Notes under the pieces: model-generated | The model's database searches: none | What the model saw: the letters and a program-made list of their open reading frames with translations, nothing else | Told to the model about the DNA's origin: nothing | Program-made: the position numbers and the translations under genes | NCBI GenBank assembly: GCA_903901335.1 | Contig: CAIUQR010000102.1 | Coordinates: forward strand, 1-64,000 | Source: an uncultured delta proteobacterium | GTDB lineage: Bacteria; Desulfobacterota; Desulfobulbia; Desulfobulbales; Desulfocapsaceae | Direction: 5' to 3' | Length of the DNA stretch: 64,000 bases | Shown here: positions 54,216-63,039 of the stretch, piece by piece | Position numbering within the stretch: the first letter of the stretch is position 1 | Layout: the number at the start of each line of letters is the position of its first letter

Positions 54216-56450
54216 CTATTCCAGTTTCCCCTGATAATTAAAGGTCGGCAGCCTGGCTGATCGACCTTTCCCGGTCATTCTGTCCGCCAGTTCCTGCAGC
54301 CCTTTCTTGTCGATACTGATTCCGGAGATATCGACCACCGCATACTGAAGCCCCATCTCCTTCAACTCCCCGATATACGGCAGCAGCGAAAACGGTCGGC
54401 AGGGAATGGTCTGGGTGCCACCCTCTTTTTTGCGGATCACGAATGACTCACCTTTAGGGCTGACGAGAACACGGTCATACTGGAAGTGATCGGCAGCCAG
54501 ACGGGCGGTAAAGAGGGCCGGGGCGCCATAGACCGTGAGCCCCAGGCGGATTTTCGACTCCGGCTGATGTCCCCTTCCATCCGGCATAGCCGCCGATCTC
54601 CGATATCCGACGAAAAGACCCCGGAGGGCGTCACGATCCATCTCTAGGGAGACCTGCGCCGCTTCCAGGCCTGAATGCCCGGCCAGCCTGACAGACTGGC
54701 CGTTCATCAGATTGAGTGTGTAATCACCGTACAGATGTACGCGTTCATTGCCGAAAAGGGCAATCTGGCTGAGGTGGCCTATCTGAAAGCTCTTGAATCC
54801 GGAACGGATCAGCGAAGCGATGGCCGTTCTCATCCGGCCAACCTCTGCGCCGAGCAGAACCGGCGGCAGGGCCCAGATCACCTTTCTCGCCTGTTGCCCG
54901 AGATACTGCCTGATCCGGCCTGCCTGACCGATCATATCCTTATCAAGCGTCAGGAGCAGACGATCAGGAGCAAAGGGCAGCCGGCCCAGCGCTACACCGG
55001 GCGAGTCGGTTTTCAGCCACCATTCGATGGGCAATCCGTGACCGCCGCTCAGCTTCGATGTTCCCGCCTTCCTGCCGCGTCCTCGGTGCGCGTCGCCCAC
55101 AGGTATCCGCTCGTCAACTCCGTTCTCCATGCCCTGGACCCGACCCTGAATGGACAGGATGTGGCGCCTGAGTCTCTCCCTGTTTTTACCAAGCTCCCGT
55201 TTAACCGAACCGATTGCCAGGTCGGGACCTGGAATTCCATCTGTCTCAGCCCGGACATCGATCTTAAAGACCTCGACCCTGCCCTGAGTCTTCTCACCTC
55301 CATCCGGAATGAGAATCCAGGCGGTACTACCGGCCTCGGCAGTCTGAATGTCGTGATTTCTTTGTCTCAATCTCTTCAATGTAAAGGCCTGGCGCTCTCC
55401 GGACCCCTCAAAATGCAGGCGCAGTCTGTCCCCAAGCCCGACCGGCTCTTTCAGGCTGAGTACCCCGTAAACACCGCTCTCATGGTCCGCAAGCGTCTTG
55501 ATTCTGCCCAGATGCAGGCCGGTATTGCCGGAGTGGTGGGGCGTAATCGCCTCCTTAGGCCGGGGCGACAGGAAGAAGCCCGACGAAACGGTCCGGCCCA
55601 TGGCCCGGTCGATTAGGCCTTTCGCCTTGTTGACCGCTCCTTCAAAATCATTTTCGGCGGCATCGAGGACCAGCCTGTAGGCCTGCACCACATGGGAAAC
55701 ATAATGGGCCGAGCGCAAACGGCCTTCAATCTTCAATGAGGCAATTCCACTCCTGCGAAGCGCAGGCACCACCTCCAGGCCGCTGAGGTCGTTCATCGAG
55801 AACAGATAGCTGCCTCCGGCAGTTTTCCCTCCGCCCTTCCCTCCTCTTCCCTGCCAGTTGTAACGTCTGCGGCAGGGCTGCACGCAGCGGCCACGCAGGC
55901 CGCTCTTGCCGCCAAGAAAGGAGGAGAAGAGACAGAGCCCCGAATAGGAAAAACACATCGCCCCCTGGACAAAGACCTCAAGCTCCACGTCGGCCGTTGC
56001 TGCTATGGCGGCGATCTCCTTCAGCGTAAGCTCCCTGGCCATCACCACGCGCCGACAGCCCATTGCCGACAGCATCCGGACCGCATCGGCATTATGGGCG
56101 ATCATCAGGGTAGAGGCATGCAGGGTCAAGGCGGGAAAAAATTCTCTGACCAGACGGATCAGCCCCACGTCCTGGACGATCAGCGCGTCCGGTTTCAGCG
56201 TCTCCAGAAGTGCCAGGGTTTCAATGACAGCGGCAAGCTCGCTTTCCAGGATCAGGCTGTTGGCTGCGACATAGAGCTTTTTCCCCCGGTCATGACAGTG
56301 GCGGATCATCGCCCCGATCTCTTCCAGCCGCAGGTCGCGGGCCAGGTTCCTGGCATTGAAACCGGGGGCGCCGACATAGACCGCGTCAGCACCGGCGTCA
56401 AGTGCCGCCTGAAAATTTTCGAGATTACCTACCGGCGCCAGAAGCTCCAT
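54216..56450 (-). CDS. U32-family peptidase-like protein
   Basis: The protein has 744 residues. The N-terminal TIM-barrel-like domain starts MELLAPVGNLENFQAALDAGADAVYVG, and the family signature is ELEVFVQGAMCFSYSGLCLFS followed by RGRCVQPCRR, with its conserved Cys set for an iron-sulfur cluster. The long C-terminal part (DUF3656-like) follows. U32 proteins act in tRNA/rRNA hydroxylation (TrhP, RlhA) and ubiquinone hydroxylation (UbiU/V); older names call them collagenases. In an anaerobe, RNA modification using prephenate-derived chemistry is most likely. It follows pyrR by 3 bp and is the last gene of that operon. Confidence 0.82.
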   Translation of the reverse strand: MELLAPVGNLENFQAALDAGADAVYVGAPGFNARNLARDLRLEEIGAMIRHCHDRGKKLYVAANSLILESELAAVIETLALLETLKPDALIVQDVGLIRLVREFFPALTLHASTLMIAHNADAVRMLSAMGCRRVVMARELTLKEIAAIAATADVELEVFVQGAMCFSYSGLCLFSSFLGGKSGLRGRCVQPCRRRYNWQGRGGKGGGKTAGGSYLFSMNDLSGLEVVPALRRSGIASLKIEGRLRSAHYVSHVVQAYRLVLDAAENDFEGAVNKAKGLIDRAMGRTVSSGFFLSPRPKEAITPHHSGNTGLHLGRIKTLADHESGVYGVLSLKEPVGLGDRLRLHFEGSGERQAFTLKRLRQRNHDIQTAEAGSTAWILIPDGGEKTQGRVEVFKIDVRAETDGIPGPDLAIGSVKRELGKNRERLRRHILSIQGRVQGMENGVDERIPVGDAHRGRGRKAGTSKLSGGHGLPIEWWLKTDSPGVALGRLPFAPDRLLLTLDKDMIGQAGRIRQYLGQQARKVIWALPPVLLGAEVGRMRTAIASLIRSGFKSFQIGHLSQIALFGNERVHLYGDYTLNLMNGQSVRLAGHSGLEAAQVSLEMDRDALRGLFVGYRRSAAMPDGRGHQPESKIRLGLTVYGAPALFTARLAADHFQYDRVLVSPKGESFVIRKKEGGTQTIPCRPFSLLPYIGELKEMGLQYAVVDISGISIDKKGLQELADRMTGKGRSARLPTFNYQGKLE

Positions 56451-56453
56451 CGA

Positions 56454-56990
56454 TTAATGCTCGATGACGACTTGATCGATCCCGCCATGTTCCTGCAGCA
56501 TGACCTGGATCCGTTCATCGGCAAGCACATCCGTGCCCATACCGACATAGTCCGGCTGAATCGGCAACTCCCTGCCGCCTCGATCCACCAGGACCGCGAG
56601 CTGCACAGAGTGCGGGCGCCCATAGTCCATCAGGGCGTCCATCGCCGCCCGGATGGTCCTGCCGGTAAAGATGACATCATCGACCAGAATGATTTCTCTG
56701 CCCTCGACGGCAAACGGGATATCCGTTGTCTTCACCAGCGGATTTTGGGAAATAAGACTCCAGTCGTCGCGGTACAGGTTGATATCCAGGCTGCCGTAAG
56801 GCACCTGAACTCCTCCCTGCCCGGTGATGATTTTCCTGATCCGATCGGCCAGATAAACCCCGCAGGTATGGATGCCGACAATGGCTAAGCCATCGATTGA
56901 GTGATTTTTTTCAAGTATCTGAAGCGCGATTCTCTTCAAAGCAAGCTCCATATCCTGAGATGTCATAATAACACGTTTTGCTGCTCTCAC
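56454..56990 (-). CDS. pyrR: PyrR: pyrimidine operon RNA-binding regulator / uracil phosphoribosyltransferase
   Basis: The protein has 178 residues. The PRPP-binding motif is EIILVDDVIFTGRTIRAA. Other landmarks are DMELALKRIA, GLAIVGIHTCGVYLA and DINLYRDDW. PyrR binds pyr mRNA leaders in response to UMP and also makes UMP from uracil. It starts at GTG 56990, overlapping the purN stop by 4 bp (GTGA). No pyr genes are nearby; it is grouped with purine genes, and no PyrR-type leader was recognised here. Confidence 0.92.
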   Translation of the reverse strand: MRAAKRVIMTSQDMELALKRIALQILEKNHSIDGLAIVGIHTCGVYLADRIRKIITGQGGVQVPYGSLDINLYRDDWSLISQNPLVKTTDIPFAVEGREIILVDDVIFTGRTIRAAMDALMDYGRPHSVQLAVLVDRGGRELPIQPDYVGMGTDVLADERIQVMLQEHGGIDQVVIEH

Positions 56991-57568
56991 CTCTGCACCC
57001 GCCTCCAGAAAAAATCTACTCCCTTCTGACCCACCCGATTTATGGCTTCAGGAAAGGCCTCACATTCCGCCGCAAAAACCTTGGCGGCGATCTCATCGGT
57101 GGAATCCTCATACTCGAGGTTCACACTCTTCTGAAGAATGATCGGCCCCTGATCATACAGTTCATCCGCAAAATGGACCGTACAACCGCTGACCGTGCAG
57201 CCGCGCTCCTTGACAGCCCTGTGCACCCGCGACCCGTAATAGCCATCGCCGCAGAAAGACGGGATCAGCGACGGATGAATATTGATCACCGACCTGGCAA
57301 GCTCGGGTGGTGGATCATACAGCCTCAGATATCCGGCAAGACAGATGATATCAATGTCGAAATCTTGCAGAATGGCATTGGTGGCCGGACTACCGACTGC
57401 ATGAAAGGCGGGATATCCGTAGTCCCGGGCCTTCTTCAGTCCGAGGGCGCTTCCGACATTGGAGACCACCACCTGGATCCTGGCTGCAAGTGTGCCGGCC
57501 GCAATCCGTTCATGGAAATTATCCAGCGTCCTGCCACTGCCTGACAGGAGAACCGCCATATTCAACAT
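56987..57568 (-). CDS. purN: Phosphoribosylglycinamide formyltransferase
   Basis: The protein has 193 residues. It transfers a formyl group from 10-formyl-H4folate to GAR. The start MAVLLSGSGRTLDNF fits the family, and NIHPSLIPSFCGDGYYG carries the catalytic His of N-I-H-P-S-L-L-P. VSGCTVHFADELYDQGPII includes the catalytic Asp. A small variation is F-C-G-D-G-Y-Y-G where many enzymes have F-x-G-x-x-A. It starts 3 bp after the IMP cyclohydrolase gene. Confidence 0.94.
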   Translation of the reverse strand: MLNMAVLLSGSGRTLDNFHERIAAGTLAARIQVVVSNVGSALGLKKARDYGYPAFHAVGSPATNAILQDFDIDIICLAGYLRLYDPPPELARSVINIHPSLIPSFCGDGYYGSRVHRAVKERGCTVSGCTVHFADELYDQGPIILQKSVNLEYEDSTDEIAAKVFAAECEAFPEAINRVGQKGVDFFWRRVQR

Positions 57569-57571
57569 ACA

Positions 57572-58195
57572 TTAGGCTCCCGTAAAATAGTTGTTTGTCT
57601 TGACATCCACCTTTTCGAGCCACTGCGAGATCTTCGTGTCATACGAAGATGTCAACGCAAAGACCTTGGCCGCCAGATAGAATCTGGTCTCGAGCGTGGT
57701 ATTGCCCTGCTCTTTAATCTCCCGTAAGACCCTCGGGTAATCGGTGGGATCGACAATAACCGTCACATCATGAAAATTTTTCGCCGAGGCTCTGAGCAGC
57801 GTCGGGCCACCGATATCGATATTTTCAATGGCGTCAGCCAGACTGCAATGCGGGTCCGCCACAGTCTTCTCGAAGGCATAGAGATTGACGGCCACGATAT
57901 CGATATCCTGCAGACCATGTTTGGCACATTGCTGTTGATGATCGGCATTGTCACGCTGGTTCAGTATCCCGCCATGGATCTTCGGATGTAACGTCTTGAC
58001 CCTGCCGTCCAGCATCTCCGGGAAACCGGTGAACTCCGAGACATCTATCACCTTGATCCCCGCCTGCCGGATAGCTTTGGCGGTCCCGCCGGTTGAGAGG
58101 ATCTCGACCCCGAGGTCGGAGAGTTCTTTGGCAAAACCTTCAATACCTGTTTTATCGGTCAGGCTTAACAATGCTCTTTTAATTTTTTTCACCAT
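57572..58195 (-). CDS. Stand-alone IMP cyclohydrolase (PurH N-terminal domain only)
   Basis: The protein has about 207 residues and covers only the MGS-like IMP cyclohydrolase half of PurH. Landmarks are [53 protein letters not shown] and [17 protein letters not shown]. The AICAR formyltransferase half is absent, so that enzyme must be encoded elsewhere. Such split PurH occurs in some Desulfobacterota. AAAGGAGG sits just upstream of the ATG at 58195 and the GTG at 58192; a longer frame starts at ATG 58252, 2 bp after the preceding gene. Confidence 0.88.
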   Translation of the reverse strand: MVKKIKRALLSLTDKTGIEGFAKELSDLGVEILSTGGTAKAIRQAGIKVIDVSEFTGFPEMLDGRVKTLHPKIHGGILNQRDNADHQQQCAKHGLQDIDIVAVNLYAFEKTVADPHCSLADAIENIDIGGPTLLRASAKNFHDVTVIVDPTDYPRVLREIKEQGNTTLETRFYLAAKVFALTSSYDTKISQWLEKVDVKTNNYFTGA

Positions 58196-58254
58196 TTCCT
58201 CCTTTTCCTCTGAAAAAATTCCCGAATCGATGAGAATACCTAACTCTTTCATCG

Positions 58255-58647
58255 TTATTCTTTTCGTGTAAATTCCCTGATTTTCCTCCGATCCCGTTTT
58301 CCAGGACGACTGGCAGGTGCAGTCTGTCCGGCATGGATCATCTTTCTGACCGCATTTTCTTCTTCCCGCGCCTTGATACTTTCGGCAGACTCCTCGTACA
58401 GGAGTTGGGCCAGGGCGGCGGAACGACGCTTTTCGGATACGGCCTCGACCTTCACAATATAGATCAACTCATTACGGGTGATCTTCAGTTCATCACCGAT
58501 CTGTACAATCCTCGCCGGTTTGACCCGCTGGCGATTAACATGGACCTTCCCTCCGGTCACGGCCTGGGTGGCCATGGAGCGCGTCTTGAAAAACCGCGCG
58601 GCCCATAACCATTTATCAAGACGGATTTTTTGGTCGTTTGCATCCAT
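58255..58647 (-). CDS. S4-domain RNA-binding protein, HslR/Hsp15-like
   Basis: The protein has about 130 residues. The N-terminal S4 domain reads [23 protein letters not shown] and [17 protein letters not shown], the usual Hsp15 start. The tail is basic ([14 protein letters not shown]). In E. coli, Hsp15 binds stalled 50S subunits that carry nascent chains. ATG 58647 and GTG 58659 are both possible starts with no clear ribosome-binding site. It opens the operon that continues with the IMP cyclohydrolase, purN, pyrR and U32 genes. Confidence 0.87.
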   Translation of the reverse strand: MDANDQKIRLDKWLWAARFFKTRSMATQAVTGGKVHVNRQRVKPARIVQIGDELKITRNELIYIVKVEAVSEKRRSAALAQLLYEESAESIKAREEENAVRKMIHAGQTAPASRPGKRDRRKIREFTRKE

Positions 58648-58659
58648 ATCATGATTCAC

Positions 58660-58968
58660 AAGGTAAAGTCTCTTTCTCCGGCTTTTTACTTTCCAACCCA
58701 GGAAACCTTATAAATTACACTGAATCAGCAAGAAACGCATGAAAAATCACCTGGATTTTTCGTGTTTTAAAAGAGCCTTGTACAACAGGGCAAAAAAGAG
58801 TATTAAAACCATGCGGTCGTTCAGCCATCAGGGAAGAAAGCCGGTTTGGCGCAGACGACACCAAAGACAGCTCGGCAACGCGGCATCGCAGCCCCAACAT
58901 GATTGGCTGGCTGCCGAGCGCACAGCTACAACAAAGAGGAAATTCCTGACCACAGGAGCACCTTTCAG
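58660..58968. other. Leader region of folE2 with a hairpin
   Basis: About 309 bp between divergent genes. On the plus strand, GCTCGGCA (58870-58877) pairs perfectly with TGCCGAGC (58912-58919), and a smaller stem lies around 58772-58788 (GCCTTGT/ACAGGGC). These could form a folE2 mRNA leader. No match to the known tetrahydrofolate, preQ1 or molybdenum-cofactor riboswitch cores was recognised. AGGAG precedes the folE2 ATG. Confidence 0.4.
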
Positions 58969-59763
58969 ATGCAACACGTTTTATCCATGTCCACCAACAT
59001 CCAGGTTGTAGGAATAAAAAACATCCAGCTGCCTATCCGGGTCAGGGAGAAAGGCGGCGGCCTGCAGAACACCGTGGGTACCGTCAGCCTGCAGGTGAGT
59101 ATGCCGGGGGAACACAGGGGAAGTTGCGTTACGGTCTTTACCGCTGCCCTGAATAAATACATGGACGCCATCAGCATAACCAACTTCTCGAAATTACTAA
59201 ATGAAGTCCAAGAAACCCTGAATGCGGAAAGTGCCAGGCTGATCATGGAATTTCCCTATTTTATCGAAAAAAAAGCCCCGATTACCGGGACCCGCGGCCT
59301 GATGGAGTACGGTTGCACATTCACAGACGGGACGGGCGCCGATGAGGATTTTGTTCTCTCAGTTCAGGTTCCGGTAACGACCCTCTGTCCCTGCTCCAAA
59401 GAAATCAGTGAGGCCGGGGCCCATAATCAGCGTGCCGAGGTGAGTCTGAATGTAAAATTCAGTAAATTCATCTGGGTCGAAGACCTGATCGAGCTGATCG
59501 AACAGTCCGCCTCTTGTGAACTCTACTCCCTTCTCAAACGTCCGGATGAAAAATATGTCACTGAACAGGCCTACAAGAACCCTATGTTTGTTGAAGACGT
59601 CGTCCGCAAGGTTGCAGTAACGGTTTTAAAACATCCTGATATCACCTGGTTCTCTGCGGGTGTTGAAAGCTTTGAATCGATCCATAAGCATAGCGCCTAT
59701 GCCTATGTTGACAGCAATGAGATTGTCAGCAATCACAGGCGGATCGAGAAGCGGAAAAAATAG
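58969..59763 (+). CDS. folE2: GTP cyclohydrolase FolE2 (type IB), lacking the GTHMSR motif
   Basis: The protein has 264 residues. It would convert GTP to dihydroneopterin triphosphate, first step of folate (and queuosine) synthesis. The metal-site half is canonical: TTLCPCSKEIS (Cys140, Cys142), GAHNQRA (His152), LLKRPDEKYVTEQAY, FVEDVVR and ESIHKHSAYAY. In the N-terminal half, where other FolE2 proteins read K-G-T-H-M-S-R-F, this one reads RGSCVTVF (50-57). A FolE2-like partner with the opposite pattern lies at 61920-62654, so the two may work together. ATG 58969 has AGGAG ten bases upstream. Confidence 0.88.
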   Translation: MQHVLSMSTNIQVVGIKNIQLPIRVREKGGGLQNTVGTVSLQVSMPGEHRGSCVTVFTAALNKYMDAISITNFSKLLNEVQETLNAESARLIMEFPYFIEKKAPITGTRGLMEYGCTFTDGTGADEDFVLSVQVPVTTLCPCSKEISEAGAHNQRAEVSLNVKFSKFIWVEDLIELIEQSASCELYSLLKRPDEKYVTEQAYKNPMFVEDVVRKVAVTVLKHPDITWFSAGVESFESIHKHSAYAYVDSNEIVSNHRRIEKRKK

Positions 59764-59807
59764 TTGTTTGTTGTCCGGGATGATTTTCCTCTTGAGACCT
59801 TTCGCCC

Positions 59808-61871
59808 TTACTGCATTTTCGAGATATCGCCAACCTGTAGAATCAACTCACCTATTGCGGTAAGCAGGTTCAACCTGTTTTGACGAACCGCCGGATCCTC
59901 CGCCATGACCATGACGTCAATAAAAAAGGTGTCAACCGGCTGCTTCATCTGCAGCATAACCTCCAGGGCCTGGAGATACTCTTTTCCTGATATCAGGGCC
60001 TGCATTCTGGCCGAAACAGTGATAAAAAGATCGTAGAGATTGTCCTCCGCCTCTTTTTCAAACAAGGCCCGATCGACCTCGGTACTCATATTGTCTTTTG
60101 TGATATTCCGTATACGTTTGAAGGAGGAAGCAAGGACATCGAAGGCCTCTTCTTTCTTGATGGCGATGAGAGCATCAAGCCTGTTGGCACAGTCAACGAC
60201 ATCATCAAACGTGACCGATGTAACGGCCTCAACCGCTCCTGCATCGTAGCCTTTGGCTATCGCATCGTTACTGTACCGCCCTTTCAAAAATGCAAGAACA
60301 CCATCCACGGTGGTTGAACTCCCATCGACCTTATCCCCGTACAAGGCCAAGGCCTTATGGACGATCTCTTGGAGCGACAGCGTATAACCCCGATCTTTGA
60401 TGATGTGCAAAACAGCAAGAGACAGCCGCCTCAGGCCGAAAGGATCAGCCGTCCCTGTGGGCGTCTGTCCAATGCCGAAACAACCGGCTATCGTATCCAG
60501 CCTGTCGGCCAGTCCGACAATTGCGCCCACATTGGTGGCCGGCAGTTCCGCCCCTGCTCTCTTCGGCATATACTGCTCCCTGATCGCGGTTGCCACGGCT
60601 TTATTTTCGCCCTCCAGCATCGCATAGGCCTCTCCCATAATCCCTTGCAGTGAGGGGAACTCTCCTACCATATTGGTCAGAAGATCGGCCTTGGAAAGGG
60701 CAGCAGCCCGGCAGGCATCCTGAACACTCTCCGGCGCGAGCTTCTCGGCCAGCATCCGGGTGAGTTTGACGATCCGTTCAGTCTTTTCCAGCATAGTCCC
60801 GAGCTTGGCCTGAAAGATAATCCCATTCAGATCTTTAATGCGCTGCTCCAGTCGACGGTCCTTATCCTTGTTGAAAAAGAACAAGGCGTCCTCAAGCCTG
60901 GCCCGGAGGACGCGTTCATGCCCCTTCCTGGTTACGGCAGTATCTCTTACGCGGGTATTGTTGACGGCGACAAATCCGGGAAGCAGCTTGCCTTCCGGGT
61001 CGCGAACCGGGAAATATTTCTGATGCTCCCGCATCGATGTGATCAGGACATCATCCGGAAGCTGCAGAAATTTCTGATCGAAGCTTCCACACACGCCAAA
61101 GGGATACTCGACCAGATTCGTCACGGTATCGACCAGTTCTTCATCGATGAAGACATGGGCGTTGGTGAGGGAAGAAGCGACCGCCTCTTTTATTGTGGTA
61201 AGAACCTCGTTTCTCCTCTTGGCGGGATCGACCAGGACATGGGCCTGCAGCATCTGTTTCTCATAGCTCTGCAGGCTGTCGATAAGGTAGGTCTCGTTCG
61301 CCATAAATCTATGGCCACGACTGGTGTTTGAAGCCGAAATGCCATCATGGGAAAAATTAACCACAGAAGAACCATGCAAAGCAAGAAGCCATTGGATCGG
61401 CCTGGCAAATGTATTTGAGTTACTTCCCCATTTCATTGACTTAGGGAAAGAAAGCTCAAGTATTAATTGCGGGAGCACCTCCGGCAGAAGGTCACTGGTC
61501 AACTTGCCGTGCACCTCGCGAACCAGAATCAGATAGTCCCCTTTATCCGTTTTAATTACCGAAAGATCCGCAACATCGGCTCCTTTTGAACGGGCAAATC
61601 CCTGGGCGGCCTTGGTCGGTTTCCCCTCTTTATCAAACCCGGCCTTGGCTGAAGGCCCCATAATCTCTTCACGGCTGTCCGGTTGCCTGTCTGCCAGCCC
61701 CTCCACCATCAGGACAAGACGTCTGGGCGTTCCCAATGCCCGAACCGAGCCATGGGAGAGAGACAGTTCAGCGGCCTTTTTCATAAAATTATCCTGCAAC
61801 TGCTGCAGTGCCGGTTGCAAAAATCCCGCTGGTATTTCCTCTGTGCCAATCTCAAAGAGTAATGCGCTCAT
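59808..61871 (-). CDS. glyS: Glycyl-tRNA synthetase beta subunit
   Basis: The protein has 687 residues, the full beta chain of the bacterial alpha2beta2 enzyme. The start LLFEIGTEEIPAGFLQPAL is the family signature. Other landmarks are LGTPRRLVLMVEGLADRQPD, RPIQWLLAL, VEYPFGVCGSFDQKFL and DPFGLRRLSLAVLHII. The alpha subunit gene glyQ, usually directly upstream, is not here: the upstream gene is the FolE2-like one. GlyQ must be encoded elsewhere. Confidence 0.95.
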   Translation of the reverse strand: MSALLFEIGTEEIPAGFLQPALQQLQDNFMKKAAELSLSHGSVRALGTPRRLVLMVEGLADRQPDSREEIMGPSAKAGFDKEGKPTKAAQGFARSKGADVADLSVIKTDKGDYLILVREVHGKLTSDLLPEVLPQLILELSFPKSMKWGSNSNTFARPIQWLLALHGSSVVNFSHDGISASNTSRGHRFMANETYLIDSLQSYEKQMLQAHVLVDPAKRRNEVLTTIKEAVASSLTNAHVFIDEELVDTVTNLVEYPFGVCGSFDQKFLQLPDDVLITSMREHQKYFPVRDPEGKLLPGFVAVNNTRVRDTAVTRKGHERVLRARLEDALFFFNKDKDRRLEQRIKDLNGIIFQAKLGTMLEKTERIVKLTRMLAEKLAPESVQDACRAAALSKADLLTNMVGEFPSLQGIMGEAYAMLEGENKAVATAIREQYMPKRAGAELPATNVGAIVGLADRLDTIAGCFGIGQTPTGTADPFGLRRLSLAVLHIIKDRGYTLSLQEIVHKALALYGDKVDGSSTTVDGVLAFLKGRYSNDAIAKGYDAGAVEAVTSVTFDDVVDCANRLDALIAIKKEEAFDVLASSFKRIRNITKDNMSTEVDRALFEKEAEDNLYDLFITVSARMQALISGKEYLQALEVMLQMKQPVDTFFIDVMVMAEDPAVRQNRLNLLTAIGELILQVGDISKMQ

Positions 61872-61919
61872 AGATTATTTTATTAAGAGTTATAGTTTTC
61901 AAGGTTCGGAACAGAGTTA

Positions 61920-62654
61920 TTATCGCTCTCCGGATTCAGTGGCCGCAAAAGTCGAATATCCTTCTCCAAGATTTTCAACAGTTACCGAATACCATTTGAC
62001 TTCCTTTTGGGTCATGAGTCTCTCGGAAATCTTACTGGTAAGCCCCTCAACCGACAGGATACTCTCATGATTGTGGCCATCGCCCGCCAGCTGCACATCC
62101 AGAACACCTTTCTCGACGAGCATAATAAGATCTTCTATCCAGACAAAGTGTCGAAATCGTACCGTAATTACCGCGTTGCCCCAGTGGCCGAGAGAACTTG
62201 GCAGACTCGCAGTCTTCTGTATATTTACCGGCAGTGAAATGGGTACGACAAACTGCAGTTCCAATTCATCGGTATTTTCCAGGGAACCATGCATCTGACA
62301 ATCATAACGACAGGCCTGCAGCAGTTCGGAGTTGTTGTCTTTCCGAAGGAAATAGGGGAAGGAAATCTCTATATGGGCGGCTTCTGCCTGGAGCCGTTTT
62401 TTCATTTCTTCAAGAATACGATGAAAACTATTGAGATCGATTTCACCATGAAAACGGTTCAGGATCTCAATAAACCGGCTCATATGCGTCCCTTTGAACC
62501 GGTGCGGCAGGTTGACATACATATTTACCGTCGCCACAGTATGCTGTCGTTTTTTTGCTTTATCCAGGACGGTTATCGGATAACAAATGGTTTTAACGCC
62601 AACCTTTTTAATATCAACGCGCCGGTGATCAAGCTGGCTTTGTATATCTTTCAT
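61920..62654 (-). CDS. FolE2-like protein lacking all metal-site motifs
   Basis: The protein has 244 residues. The N-terminal half is a normal FolE2 (VGVKTICYPITV, VNLPHRFKGTHMSRFIEIL with GTHMSR at 55-60, and ISFPYFLRK). Where other FolE2 proteins have TSLCPCSKEIS and GAHNQR, this one has ISLPVNIQKTAS and LGHWGN. The LLKRPDEKYVTE segment is replaced by unrelated sequence, and the final ESIHNHSAYA reads ENLGEGYSTFA. The C147-type metal ligand and both His motifs are gone, so it cannot be active alone. ATG 62654 gives the usual FolE2 start; TTG 62696 is also in frame. Confidence 0.8.
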   Translation of the reverse strand: MKDIQSQLDHRRVDIKKVGVKTICYPITVLDKAKKRQHTVATVNMYVNLPHRFKGTHMSRFIEILNRFHGEIDLNSFHRILEEMKKRLQAEAAHIEISFPYFLRKDNNSELLQACRYDCQMHGSLENTDELELQFVVPISLPVNIQKTASLPSSLGHWGNAVITVRFRHFVWIEDLIMLVEKGVLDVQLAGDGHNHESILSVEGLTSKISERLMTQKEVKWYSVTVENLGEGYSTFAATESGER

Positions 62655-62688
62655 GTACCTATCAAGGTGGAGAGTCGAAAAACCAAAG

Positions 62689-63039
62689 TTATCCAATATG
62701 CCGTCGAACAGCCCGCTTCAGATCATCCATGTCAGCCGATTTGACAACATATTCATCAGATGCCCATGCTCCAAGATCCTGTTTATATTCATGATAGGCG
62801 CTGCTTAAAATAACAGGAACGGTCGCATCAATCATCTTCATCTGCCTGAGAACTTCAATGCCATTCATGCCGGGCATCTGAATATCCAAAATAACAAGGT
62901 CCGGAACTTCGTCGCGGAATTTCCCCAAGGCCTCATCGCCGTTCAATGCCGAGATAACCGTATAGCCTTCATCTTCAAATTCTTCTTGGTAAAGGAGCTG
63001 AATACTCTCCTCATCATCAACCAGCAGTATTTTTTTCAC
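62689..63039 (-). CDS. Stand-alone response-regulator receiver (CheY-like)
   Basis: The protein has about 116 residues and is a single receiver domain: acidic pair in LLVDDEE, phosphorylation site Asp52 in LVILDIQMPG, Ser in VILSSAYH and Lys in YVVKS. It has no output domain. Translation starts at GTG 63039 behind AAGGAG, inside the end of galT (23-bp overlap). The longer frame to 63144 lies within galT. The cognate kinase is not in this window, so its pathway is unknown. Confidence 0.88.
   Translation of the reverse strand: MKKILLVDDEESIQLLYQEEFEDEGYTVISALNGDEALGKFRDEVPDLVILDIQMPGMNGIEVLRQMKMIDATVPVILSSAYHEYKQDLGAWASDEYVVKSADMDDLKRAVRRHIG

Noticed and set aside
58660-58968. Tetrahydrofolate or preQ1 riboswitch before folE2
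   Set aside because: None of the conserved core sequences of these classes could be seen.
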